A stretch of 64,000 nt of DNA from Gambelia wislizenii (Eukaryota; Chordata; Lepidosauria; Squamata; Crotaphytidae): the NCBI GenBank assembly GCA_030847615.1, contig JAUMIR010000002.1, positions 203,095,809-203,159,808 on the forward strand. Direction: 5' to 3'. The notes under the pieces were generated by a model, which saw only the letters and a program-made list of their open reading frames with translations, had not been told where the DNA came from and did not search any database. The position numbers and the translations under genes are program-made. Shown here piece after piece: positions 35,078 through 45,062 of the stretch (position 1 is its first letter; each line of letters begins with the position of its first letter).

Positions 35078-35226
35078 GGATTCCAACCAAGGTCAGCAGG
35101 GTTAATGTACAATATCCCTGCTCTGGAGACTGTGGCAGGTGTGGCTGTTCGGAGGTGGCTGATCTCAAACAGAAGCCTCATAGTAGGGTTGAGAGGGATT
35201 CGCTCATTGCTGGCTAAGGTGAGGAC
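35078..35226 (-). CDS. DNAH9: DNAH9 exon 15 of window (AAA2 sensor region)
   Basis: It encodes 49 residues plus two bases, [20 protein letters not shown] through [14 protein letters not shown] to [17 protein letters not shown] and [11 protein letters not shown] are near-invariant in axonemal dyneins. It ends with CC of a split Pro codon. Acceptor CTCCTAG, donor GTGAGT. Confidence 0.94.
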
Positions 35227-35308
35227 CTAGGAGGGAGATACATAAGCATGACACCGTTGTCTCATCTCATAGAAGTGGGCCATCAAATCCCTGGCTTGGT
35301 CTACTCAC

Positions 35309-35436
35309 CTTGTTGTCATCCATCACAGTATTCAAAGACTCAATCCACATTGGATCTATATCTCCATCCAGAACAATCCATTTGGGCCCTTTATGAGTTA
35401 TATTAGCCAGGTCTCGCATGATAGTTGAAAACAAGC
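35309..35436 (-). CDS. DNAH9: DNAH9 exon 14 of window (AAA2 Walker B)
   Basis: Two bases complete the Gly codon, then 42 residues run from [20 protein letters not shown] through [20 protein letters not shown] to [16 protein letters not shown] is the AAA2 Walker B region. It ends in phase 0. Acceptor GGGCAG, donor GTGAGT. Confidence 0.94.
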
Positions 35437-35839
35437 CTGCCCAGAACAAAAGGTAAGATTTTATTATTGAGACATAAGCTCTTAGTTCTTCAGTTATATT
35501 AAAAGGTGGCCACATATAACACACTTCAAAGGTATTGCAGCAAAAATATGTATTAAGACTGTTTAACTGCTTCAGACAAATTCTGATTTTTGAACTGAAC
35601 TGGGCTGATTCATATTGGGTCCAAATCAGGTGGGATGAATCAGCCTGATTCCGATCGGTAGTGGACTGTCCTGATCCAAAATAATGCAGACAAATCCAGA
35701 GAAAAAGAGTATGCAAATGGTTATCTGGTCTTTTATACTACGACCCTTTCTAGGGTAGGAAGTTTGCCAAAAGTAGGTTCCTTGTTATTTTAGACAGTTT
35801 AGACATGCTCTTCAGAAAGTAGCTGCTATGATTCCTTAC

Positions 35840-35972
35840 CATCTTTCCATTCTCTGGTAGCTGGATTAATGATTCCAAATAGCTCATCACAGGTTACTGC
35901 TTTAGGGTCAAGATCAATGGCTACAGGCTTCCTTTTCATGAGCTGGTAAGTTTTATTCAGAGATTTCAGCAC
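35840..35972 (-). CDS. DNAH9: DNAH9 exon 13 of window (AAA2)
   Basis: It encodes 44 residues plus one base, [20 protein letters not shown] to [33 protein letters not shown] is a conserved AAA2 stretch. It ends with the first base of a Gly codon. Acceptor TTGGCAG, donor GTAAGG. Confidence 0.94.
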
Positions 35973-36889
35973 CTGCCAAGAGAAGGAATTAAAGGATTTG
36001 GCCTGCGCACATGAGGTATTTTGTATTTACAAAAAGGAAAAAAGAGAACAAAAGATCGCCATTTTATCGACTGACTTGACCCACACTTAGCTGAAAATCC
36101 AACATGGAGGCAGCAGGCACTTTCCCTGTTTGCTATCCCCTCCCCCTGCTCATCCAGCCAATCACATCACACTGCCTGGTCACAGCAACGCGAATGTGAC
36201 TGTCCTAATGATCGCACATTCACATGCCATACAGAGCTTTTAAAAAAATCCAGGAGAAGCCGCAGAAGCTTCCCACATGGAGTTTAAGGTTGATTTGGCT
36301 GCCCCTCTTTTGAATGACGCATATTCATGTGAATGTCTGTTTGTACAGATCACCTTCCATTAGTTGTCCAATTATGGGAAGCATTAGTCACTCCAAGATG
36401 GCAACTTTTACGGAGGGGAGAATTTAATTTCCCAAGTTTATCAAAGGTTTCTAAGGCCAGTACAATGTTTTTCTTAGCAATTTAAAATGAACACCCCCCC
36501 CCATACAAAGCAGTTGGCCCCATCATAGGATGGAAGATTGGCCTGTTGCATCCTGCCCGCAAACTAGGAATATGGGACATCCCACTCCAACATCCCACAT
36601 CAGCTGAGGAGTCCATCCGGTGTTCAGACGCATTGTGCAACAACAGGAAGCCACAAAAAGCTCTGCGGTTAAGGAGTGCTCTTTTGCTAGATTTAAGCTA
36701 GTAGCATCAGATCTCAGCCTGATGCACAGAGGAGTAACCATGGTGGTTATAGTTGTGACCCATTCTTTGTGGGAGGTGTTTGAGAAGGAAATTGTGGATG
36801 AATTAAAGGGGACAATGCTGGCTAGGACTGCCTCATGGAGAGCACTGCTTGTAATGTATTCTACTGAAATGAAACAATGTCACTTAGGT
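35973..36889. other. Intron sequence, unclassified
   Basis: Text around 36520-36880 directly precedes a CR1 tail and may belong to an unrecognised repeat, but I cannot name it. No dynein exon is here: the phases of exons 12 and 13 join directly. Confidence 0.4.
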
Positions 36890-37050
36890 GAGAAACTCGG
36901 CGTGTGGTGGAGTCTCTTTCTTTGGAGGTTTTTAAACAGAGGCTGGATGGCCATCTGTTGGGAATGCTTTGATTGTGTATTCTGCAGGGCAGAGGTTTGG
37001 ACTGGATGGTCCTTGTAGTCTCTTCTAACTATATGATTTTATGATTATAT
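36890..37050 (+). mobile_element. CR1 LINE 3' end fragment
   Basis: GGAGTCTCTTTCTTTGGAGG, AAACAGAGGCTGGATGGCCA and the tail TTCTAACTATATGATTTTAT match the 3' ends of the other CR1 copies here. It is useful because it shows the intact text at the point where another CR1 (46258) was hit by a MITE. Confidence 0.85.
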
Positions 37051-37270
37051 GAATTGCATGTTTTAGCCCTAACTGGGCCTTTCTTTGAATGACAGGGGAT
37101 CCAGAGTGCTATTTTTGCAGTTATAAACATTTCTCAAGACATCCTGGGAAGGCTGTCAATTTCTTGGGAAAGCATTTCTTTCAGAACATTCAGTTTGCTC
37201 CCACTAAAAAAGAATGCTTAGAATGGAGCCTTTGATGCTCTGATGTTAACTAATGGCCCACTGCTCCTAC

Positions 37271-37408
37271 CTGGGACTTGCCAGAACCAGCATTCCCAAT
37301 CACAAACACAGAGTGTCGGACTTGGAGTAACTCCTCCAGCTGCACCACCTTCAGCACAAAACTTTCCTCGGGCTGCAGCTTGAGCTCAAGAACAGCCTGC
37401 TTGATAAT
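37271..37408 (-). CDS. DNAH9: DNAH9 exon 12 of window (AAA2 P-loop)
   Basis: It encodes 46 residues from [20 protein letters not shown] to [26 protein letters not shown] is the AAA2 Walker A loop, a structural nucleotide-binding site. Phase 0 on both sides, acceptor TTCTTAG, donor GTAGGA. The acceptor is unusual in context: a Tigger-like MITE (37427-37657) begins only 16 bases upstream of its AG. Confidence 0.94.
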
Positions 37409-37426
37409 CTAAGAAGACAAGAAATA

Positions 37427-37657
37427 CAGTTGTCCCTTCACATTCGCTGGGGTTTGGTTCCAGGACCCCCTCATGAATACCCAAATCCGTGAATACTCAA
37501 GTCTCATTATATGCAATGGCATAGCAAAGTGGTGTCCCTTATATAAGATGGCAAAATCAAGGTTTGCTTTTTGGATTAATATTTTTTAAAGAATATTTCC
37601 ATGCCGTGAATACTTAAAACCATGAATGCCAAATCCATGAATGTGGAGGGACAACTG
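37427..37657. mobile_element. Tigger-like MITE, 231 bp
   Basis: The ends CAGTTGTCCCTTCACATTCG and GAATGTGGAGGGACAACTG are inverted and flanked by TA (37425-37426, 37658-37659). GGTTTGGTTCCAGGACCCCC is typical Tigger-derived text. It lies immediately upstream of the exon 12 acceptor. Confidence 0.9.
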
Positions 37658-37794
37658 TACATTAAAGCTAAGGATGAAGAGATTTGTCTATTTTTGGTCC
37701 ACATTAGCTTTACATGGGTTCATTCATAAGTCTTTTCCATAGTGTTTCTTCATTAATCAACATTTTTTTTAAATGTAAGAGTCATTTCTAAATA

Positions 37795-38440
37795 CAGTTG
37801 CCCCTCCACTTTCGTGGCTTTCACATTCGTGGTTTTGCCTAATCATGGTTTGCTCAGGAAGCACTTCATTTAAATCAGCTTCACTCCCTTGCACACAAGG
37901 GAGAGGAGCCGATTTAAATGGAGTGCTCCCTGACCAAACCGTGCTGCCTAACCCCCCACTCTCCTGGGGCTTGGTTACGTTTGGGTGGAGAGCCAAGTCC
38001 CAGAAGAGTAGGGAGTTCGGGACAGAGGCAATTTTCACGCACACCCGTCCTGCCTTGGGAAGGGTGTGTGTGAAGACCCTCCCTCCCACACCTCCCTTCC
38101 CTTCCCAAGGCAGATCGGTGTCTTGGGAAGGGAGGGTGAAAAGCCTGTCTCCTTCCCACCCCTCCCTTCCCTTCCCAAGGCAGATCGCTGCCTTGGGAGG
38201 GGGACTGAAAAACCTCTCTCCCACCCTTCTCTTCCCTTCCCAAGGCAGATTGCTGTCTTGGGAAGGGGTGTGTGAAAAGCGTGCCCCCCTCCCACCCCTC
38301 CCTTCCCTTCCAAAGGCAGATCGCTGCCTTGGGAAGGGGGGGTGAAAACCCTTCCACCCCCAGTTCATTTCTTATTCGCATTTTTTCACATTCATGGGGG
38401 TTGGCTGCCCCTAACCCCCGCGAATGTGAAGGGATGACTG
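37795..38440. mobile_element. Tigger-like MITE with internal tandem array, 646 bp
   Basis: The ends CAGTTGCCCCTCCACTTTCG and GAATGTGAAGGGATGACTG are inverted and flanked by TA. Between 38040 and 38345 it holds about five units of near 58-60 bases built around CCTTCCCAAGGCAGATCGCT, which is itself partly palindromic (CCTTGGGAAGG). The array gives accidental open frames on both strands. Confidence 0.88.
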
Positions 38441-39295
38441 TATATTTTTCTTAATATGCACATTTTTATACATCTTTTAGCATGCTTTCTGAGCAGAGAG
38501 TAGCACTGTAAAATTGGGGAAAGTGTGAAATCCAGAAGATAATTACAGCCTGGGCTACACATTGGACGGCATGGCATGGATCAAATTAGTTAGATTCAAA
38601 ACTTAGATTGAGTAAAATGCTCAAACATCCCTTGTTAAAGACCAATTGTAAATATACACCATACTACAGTAAGGGTCAGGTTGGCAGCACAGTGCCTGTG
38701 GCTAGTCAGACTTCTCTCTGGACACCTAAAGCTCACTGGATTATTTATTTATTTTTTACTAATGCTTAACCTTGGCCCCCTGCCTCCCATTTTAAAAGAT
38801 ACCTGAGAAGCTGGGAATCAGTAGAGCCTGGATCTCCAGCTGCCCTTTTCCCCTGCTTTCCCACGTACTGATCTCTAAGCCCCAGGTGAGCCCAGAACAT
38901 TCTTCAAATGAAAAGAAGAGGTTGGGGCAGCCAGAGGTTTGATGCTTTCCTACTAAGTAGCCAGCCAATGAAAACTGCTGCACTCAGGGATAGATCCTGG
39001 CTAGAAGACTTTTTCCTCTCACTGTCATAGCTGGCAAAGTACTGGAGCCATGCTGTGCCACAACTAAAGAGGCTATTGCTTCGATAGGCTTCCTTGTGTA
39101 GAAAGGGGCTCTGGAAACATTTAACCAGTCCTCTTTATGGCAGAGTCTTTCCACGACACTATAACTTTTGCCACTGAAGTCACAGGGCAGTGAGAGGGCA
39201 GACATTCAGACCTCCAGCCTGACTGGCAAAGAATAGCAGTTGAACCCAATCCACCCCAGTCCATTGCTTCAACCAACAGGAGTGAACTAATTCAC
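38441..39295. other. Intron sequence without recognised features
   Basis: I see no classified element between the MITE and the donor of exon 11. Confidence 0.45.
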
Positions 39296-39523
39296 CTTTT
39301 CAAAGTTGAGATCCCGTTTCCTGGGCACGTCAAGTGCTGGGAAAAGATCGCCAATGAGTCCCATGAACACAGGCAAGTCATCCGTCACAATCTTGGGAAT
39401 GTTGAAGTCACGCAAAGCTCTCATGAGGACCTGGTCCTCAGCCCGACCAGGGTCTCCTCTTTTCAAGGAACCAGCCACCACCAGCACAGACTTGATAGCT
39501 CTCAGCCCCCAGTCATAGTGATC
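39296..39523 (-). CDS. DNAH9: DNAH9 exon 11 of window (AAA1 lid to AAA2)
   Basis: It encodes 76 residues beginning [20 protein letters not shown], with [20 protein letters not shown] in the middle, and ending [17 protein letters not shown] is the AAA1 helical-lid signature. Phase 0 on both sides, acceptor CTGACAG, donor GTGAAT. Confidence 0.94.
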
Positions 39524-40021
39524 CTGTCAGGAAGGAGGTGCCATCTTAGCATACAAATGACAGGACATTGCTTAAAGCAAGACATGAAAGGCATGCAACT
39601 GTATAAAAGGCAAGGGAAGAATTCTCCTTTCTGAATAGAGGATGTATTCATTTAGGTATTCTCTGTTACCAAAGCCACTAATGGAACTCTCAAGCAGCCT
39701 TCTGCAAACCCGAGGCTCTAAATTACCTGCATGCATGGGGTGAAACTGAGATGAGTGCTGTGAGGTGGTGGCAGCAGCGGCAGCAGGAGCCATTATGGGT
39801 TTATTATTCCAATAATCCAGACCTCCACTTTCTGGCTGGGTTTTGATGTCAGCAGGCAGACTGGGAGCAAGAACACAGCATGGCGCCTTGGAGTGATGGA
39901 ATATGCCTATCTCCATTGCTTAAATGGCTCTCAAAAACTTCTGCCAATTTGCTCCTACAAACTCTCCCTTGCTCTAAAATATTCTGTGACAGACAGGCCT
40001 GTGGAGCAAGTTCCAAATTAC

Positions 40022-40160
40022 CTGCTTGGAAAGCAGCTCCTTACACAGCGTGTAGAGTGTAATGAATTTCCTAGCCAGAAGCCTGGCATCAATGAAACCT
40101 TCAGCAACCAGCATGATCTCACAGATCAGCTCAAAGTCAGGAACCACCATGGCACATGGC
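40022..40160 (-). CDS. DNAH9: DNAH9 exon 10 of window (AAA1 C-terminal part)
   Basis: One base completes the Arg codon, then 46 residues read [20 protein letters not shown] to [24 protein letters not shown] is highly conserved just after the AAA1 sensor. It ends in phase 0. Acceptor TTTTAG, donor GTAATT. Confidence 0.93.
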
Positions 40161-40479
40161 CTAAAAGAGGACAAGTGAGACAACATCTGCAGTGATTATG
40201 CTGCAGGAACAACAGCCAGCCTGTTCATTAGGCTGAATATTCAGTGCAAACATCAGATGCAGTTATGTTTCAAATGCTCATACTCAAAACCTTCCCATTT
40301 ATACTTGGTCATGTCCTGCTGTGACAATTTTACATACTGTATATAATCTGTTTTGAGAGTTTCTCTGTTGGTAATCCAAGTTGGTGAACGTAGTTAGTGT
40401 TCTAGTATTTGATGAAAAAGTGTTATTTGAGTATCATCTGATGGAAAAGTAGGCAGTAAATTTTTAATGTATGTATGCA

Positions 40480-40486
<7 letters not shown>

Positions 40487-40517
<31 letters not shown>

Positions 40518-40590
40518 CTTTATTTGGCTGTTTCAATACAGATCCATAGAATCATAGAATCTTTATTTGGCTGTCTCAATACAGGTCCAG
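40487..40590 (+). repeat. TA microsatellite and short tandem duplication
   Basis: A TA run (about 40487-40513) is followed by two copies, about 40 bases apart, of TCTTTATTTGGCTGT(T/C)TCAA with CATAGAATCATAGAAT between them. Confidence 0.7.
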
Positions 40591-40761
40591 AACTAGTGCT
40601 TCCCTTCTCACACTATTTGCCCATATTTTCATATAGTTTCTTACAGATACTCATGTTTTTTAACCAGAGAATCCTATATTTTGATCCCTTACTGCATGAA
40701 GTAACTCATCTGGTATCATGATCATCTGTATATCTCCTGAATAGCACATGCATGCTAGTAC

Positions 40762-40919
40762 CTGAATAAGGCCTTCAAATTTTCAGGCAGTTCAGTTCGA
40801 CCTGCGTATCCAGGATTCATTGTAATAAACATCCCAACAGTTGGTATAAGAGAAATCATCTCTCCAAGGAAATTGAAGGTCTTCTTTTTGGCTCGAATGG
40901 CATCCTGAACACATTTAAC
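40762..40919 (-). CDS. DNAH9: DNAH9 exon 9 of window (AAA1 sensor region)
   Basis: It encodes 52 residues plus two bases, from [20 protein letters not shown] through [20 protein letters not shown] to [20 protein letters not shown] is the conserved AAA1 sensor-1 region. It ends with AG of a split Arg codon. Acceptor TGTTTAG, donor GTACTA. Confidence 0.94.
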
Positions 40920-42017
40920 CTAAACAGGACATGAAATGTCCAACAGCTTATTCACACCTGAAGACTATTAGAAGAAATAAAGTGCTTGGGAGCATTTCAA
41001 CACAAACATAAGTCACCTTCTCTACTTTTATCATTTGCTGCATATGAACCCTAAGACATTTAGGGTTAAGGTGAGAAATTGGCCTCAGCTCCCAGGCATT
41101 TTCCACCTCGGGTATAGTGGGTGGAGTGTGAATCTGCTTTCACCCCCACTACTTTAAACATCTTTGGATGGTTCAGTTACAAATACCAGCAAAAGTGTTT
41201 ACCCATTCAGGGTGAGAGCAGATAGCATTTTGTCATTCTGAACTGTATTTGTAATGTCACATTGCCAAATCTGGTGGATTTAAAACCAATTAAGAGGAGA
41301 AACCAGTTAAGAAGAGGCCAACAATATCCACCCTCACTCAGAAGTGGCTTCATAATATTGTCAAATAGCCAAATTTCAATGAGTATGCCATTTTTGTAGT
41401 CATCACACTCACCACATAGCAGTATGAAGATGCCTTGGTCTTTAAATCATTGCAGATCTTTACATATTGGGTTGTGAACAGCATTTGATCAGCAACAAAA
41501 GGAGGGGGAGGGGAGGGGGAGATGTTGGGGACAATTTGGAAGCCCATGTTACAGCTCAATTTTTACCAAAAAAAAAATTGGTTCCAAAATACATTCAAAG
41601 TCTCGGACAATTTGTACCCCCTATGTTTGAAGCGATCACCTTCTTTGAATCAGAAATACTCAAGCACTCCTGTTACAACCATGAAGATTTTTGTCGACAA
41701 CTACTGCTTAAATAACCTGCAAGTGCACATAGGATGCTACAGAGTAGAGGAACAGAAGGATTTGTATTTAGCTGAAAGGCAAAGAAAGGTAGCATATATT
41801 AGTATGGATTTGAGGCCAGGCCATTTAGAAAAGGGCTCCCAGGGTGAGGCAACTGCAGGTAGTTTTGCATATGGGAGCCATGTTTGTGCTAACCACAGCA
41901 TACGGTAACTGAAATAGACAGAAGGGAGCCCACAAATGAAATTCAACACTCAGACTTTTCAGTGTCTCACAGACGGTTCTGGTTGGGACCACTGGGTTGG
42001 TTCCAGTGCAGCTCTTC
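40920..42017. other. Intron sequence, unclassified
   Basis: Nothing coding or classified is recognised. A G/A-rich tract lies at about 41500-41522. Confidence 0.4.
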
Positions 42018-43110
42018 ATAGGAACATGAGAGACTGTGCAGACTGGGCTAGCCAGAAAAATCAGCAGTAGCAGAACATGTGAAAAACCAACTTGGACATA
42101 AATTGTTATTTAAAAACACAGAAATTCTGGACCAGGCCAACAACTATCATGTCAGAATGCACAGAGAAGCTATTGAAATCCACAAACACCTGGACAACTT
42201 CAACAGGAAAGAAGAAACCCTAAAAGTACAGTTGTCCCTTAACATTCGCGGATGTGACATTCATGGTTTTGAGTATTCACGGCTTTGTCTCATCCTGCAT
42301 TCTTGTCTGTGTCTTCCCTTCCCTTTCTAAAAGGAGACACGACACAGACAAGCAGGGAGTGTGAGGAAAAGCCTCTTGAACCGGCCCTCTCCTGTGCCTT
42401 CACCGGCAGAGGGGCAGTTTTAGGGGTTTTCGGAGAGCCGACACAGACAAGCAGGGAGTGTGAGGAAAAGCCTCTTGAACCGGCCCTCTCCTGTGCCTTT
42501 GCCAGCAGAGGGGCGGTTTTAGGGGTTTTCCCTCACCCTGCGTGCTTATCTGTGTCTTCCCCTTCCCTTTCTAATAGGCTAGAGGACACAGACAAGCACA
42601 GAGTGTAAGGAAAAGCCTCTTGAACCGGCCCTCTGCTGGCCCTTCGCTCTCTTTGCAGGGAGAGAGAAAGCCCAGGGAGGGTGATTGTTATTTGCAGTTT
42701 TTCACATCCGCGGGGGTCTGGCGACCCTAGCCCCTGCGAATGTGAAGGGACGACTGTAAACAAAATCTGGCTCCCAGTTTTGAAAAACAATAGAATAAAA
42801 ACCCAACACTTACAAAGGAATTCCACCCAGGGACAAGGGGATTTCCAGGAGATAATGGCCCATCAACCAACCGTTAGCCAAACAGACACTAACAATCCTT
42901 GCATTGCTATACCCAGAAACTAACCATTCACTTGCACAAATTTACATATACTCCCCAACAGGGGTTCACAATATATACCCTCCACATACTCCTACCCAAC
43001 CATTCTCTGAAGATGCCAGCCACATATGCAGGCGAAACGTCAGAAAGAAACTATTCCAGAACCGGCCTCACAGCCCGGAAAAAACCCAAGGAAAAACTCA
43101 GCTGTCTATC
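42018..43110 (+). mobile_element. Penelope-like element fragment, split by a MITE
   Basis: Left part (42018-42228): text matching the GIY-YIG tail of the copy at 6013, including TEILDQANNYHVRMHREAI and HKHLDNFNRKEETLKV. Right part (42757-43110): NKIWLPVL, KTQHLQRNSTQ and PATYAGETS-type 3' region. The MITE at 42229-42756 splits it. 5'-truncated, non-functional. Confidence 0.78.
42229..42756. mobile_element. Tigger-like MITE with internal tandem array, 528 bp
   Basis: The ends CAGTTGTCCCTTAACATTCG and GAATGTGAAGGGACGACTG are inverted and flanked by TA (42227-42228, 42757-42758). The interior has two to three units of roughly 90-100 bases containing GACACAGACAAGCAGGGAGT, GCCTCTTGAACCGGCCCTCT and GAGGGGCAGTTTTAGGGG. 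The array sequence is unrelated to those in the MITEs at 37795 and 46817. Confidence 0.88.
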
Positions 43111-43430
43111 TGGCATCTGCTCCAGATGCAGTACATCTGATTTGTCTTTCTCAGAAGACAAACCCTCAAGAGGAGGCATGAAATCTTCAATGAACTGAAG
43201 GTGTAAGAGGCAATATTTTGCTGGTACCTCTACCCTGCAGCCTCCCACTACACCTTCAGTGATGTTCTGGGGGTTTCCCTGGCTCTCCTGAGAAGATTGT
43301 CTTCTTATTTTAGGAGGAATTAGCAAGCCCTGGAGTGCATGCATGCACACACTCCCTTCTGTTAGCTGGAGGATTCTGTGAGCCGAAGATGAACTTGTCT
43401 CACAGGTTCTCTTAATCCATCCCATTATTT
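43111..43430 (-). other. Unrecognised 124-codon open frame
   Basis: A minus-strand frame (43051-43425) reads ILQLTEGSVCMHALQGLLIP and VPAKYCLLHLQFIEDFMPPL. Composition looks protein-like, but there are no splice sites in phase with DNAH9 and I cannot name a family. It could be a fragment of a retrocopy carried beside the Penelope-like element, or chance. Its 3' end overlaps that element. Confidence 0.2.
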
Positions 43431-43482
43431 GCCAAGGACTGTTTTAGTCCAAGAGAGACAATGAAAAATATTTGACCACAAA

Positions 43483-43790
43483 GACGACGACGACGACGAC
43501 GATGATGATTTCTTACCTGCCTCTCTCCCTATGGATCGACATGGGGAACAATATATTAAAATACAGCAATAAATAGACACATCACAGTTATAACATGAAC
43601 ACCAATTGAAAATACATAATCAGTTAAAAGAGCATAACATCAGTGAAAAAAGCATATATACATATTAAATTCATAATTTAAAAACTTGCAATTTAAAAAC
43701 CATCTGGATAGGCTTGCTGGAAGAGATTGGTCTTTTATGCTGTTTTGAACACAGATAGCATATCCATCTGTCGGATAAAGCTGAGAGCAT
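43483..43790 (-). mobile_element. L2-like LINE 3' end with GAC/GAT repeat
   Basis: A GAC/GAT run (43483-43509) takes the place of the L2 tail, followed by TTCTTACCTGCCTCTCTCCC and AGGCTTGCTGGAAGAGATTG, which match the reversed 3' region of the L2 copies at 11415 and 18955. Confidence 0.6.
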
Positions 43791-43843
43791 TATTAATACC
43801 CTTTTATTTATATGTAATAGCAGGACACATTGAGAATTTTTAC

Positions 43844-43948
43844 CTGTACAGCAATTACTGACAGGACTTCCACTGAGATCCGGTTGAATTCATCAAAACA
43901 TCCCCACGCACCTGTCTGGGCCAGCCCTTTGTAGATATTTCCACAGGA
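43844..43948 (-). CDS. DNAH9: DNAH9 exon 8 of window (AAA1 Walker B)
   Basis: It encodes 35 residues, [20 protein letters not shown] followed by [23 protein letters not shown] is the AAA1 Walker B motif with the catalytic Asp-Glu pair. Phase 0 on both sides, acceptor TTTGTAG, donor GTAAAA. The intron separating it from the P-loop exon is 6.5 kb and holds the nested hAT/CR1/MITE complex. Confidence 0.95.
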
Positions 43949-44465
43949 CTACAAAGGAAAAGTGTAAGCAATGATTTAGAGGAATCGTATTTCACCAGTT
44001 AATTCACATTTTCTATGTATATACTGTTTTCCTATAAAAATAACATGACCCACAGAAAGACACACTGGATGTGTGTGTGTGTGTTGGGGGGGAATTGGCA
44101 CAAGGAACAAGCAGTCTATTCTTTTCTTGGATGTTTTGGGTGTTATTGTAGGGTTTATAATTAGGTGTTCCAAATTTTTAAAAATGTGGTGTTCATAGAA
44201 TTTTACAGTGCCAAGTGCCCCCTGTGGAGTTGCAATATCCTAGAAGAAGGCTTAAAAAAATAACAGATACTCCTTAAGCTACATACAGTACTGGGAAAGC
44301 TGAGTGCACAGTAATTGTACTTCTGAAAGTATGGCTAATTACCTCGTACTCTTTACCTCTGGAGATGTTTTCACCTTCAAGCAATTTACAAACAAATCAG
44401 GTAAGATAGGTAAGAGTGGCCTCTTCTTGAAACTAATCAGAGATGGGGCCCACAGGGTTTTACTA

Positions 44466-44715
44466 CAGTAGGACCCCTCTATCCACTGATTCATTATCCA
44501 CTGATTCAATTATCCATGGGATACAAAACAGCACACCTACCATAGAGTCTTCCTAGAAAATGTGTCATCTCTAGCCATTTTAGGTCCTCCAAGGCAACTC
44601 TATGGTATTTTAAACTGGAAGTCCCATTATTTTCAATGGTGTTTGCTATTATCCACAGTTTTCAGTATCCAAGCCCCCCTCGAACCAATCCCCAGCAGAT
44701 ATGGGGGTCCTACTC
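44466..44715. mobile_element. Tigger-like MITE, 250 bp
   Basis: The ends CAGTAGGACCCCTCTATCCA and AGATATGGGGGTCCTACTC are inverted, flanked by TA (44464-44465, 44716-44717). GCTATTATCCACAGTTTTCA and the interior are Tigger-like. No coding capacity. Confidence 0.82.
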
Positions 44716-44827
44716 TACTTCCAAATTTGCCTTGCAATGTTTCAGTCAGGGCAACTAGCATTCACAAGGTGAAGTGGCAGACAGAAATGGGTGCTTAGCC
44801 CATTTCCCACAAACTAATTTCTTCCAG

Positions 44828-45062
44828 AGGGGCCTAAATACCCTAAAGCCACCAGATCCAGTCTGTTCTTTGAAGCTAAGAAGGGTCAGCCCTAGTTAGC
44901 ATGAGGATGGGAGACCACCAAGGAATACCAGGTGCTATAGGCTATATTTCAGAGGAAGGAACTGGCAAAGCCACCTCTGAGTATCCCTTTCCTAAGAAAA
45001 CCCTATGAAATATATGGTGTCACCATAAGTCAACAGGTGACTTGAAGGCACGTATACACACT
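44828..45062 (+). mobile_element. 5S-rRNA-derived SINE with Bov-B-like tail
   Basis: TTGAAGCTAAGAAGGGTCAG and GGATGGGAGACC derive from the 5S promoter; CACCATAAGTCAACAGGTGA and CTTGAAGGCACG form the tail. It has the same GGGCCTAAATACCCTAAAG leader as the copy at 26171. More diverged in box A. Confidence 0.88.

Noticed and set aside
37769..38381. Overlapping open frames of 150-200 codons
   Set aside because: They translate the tandem array of the MITE at 37795-38440 in several frames. Not a gene.
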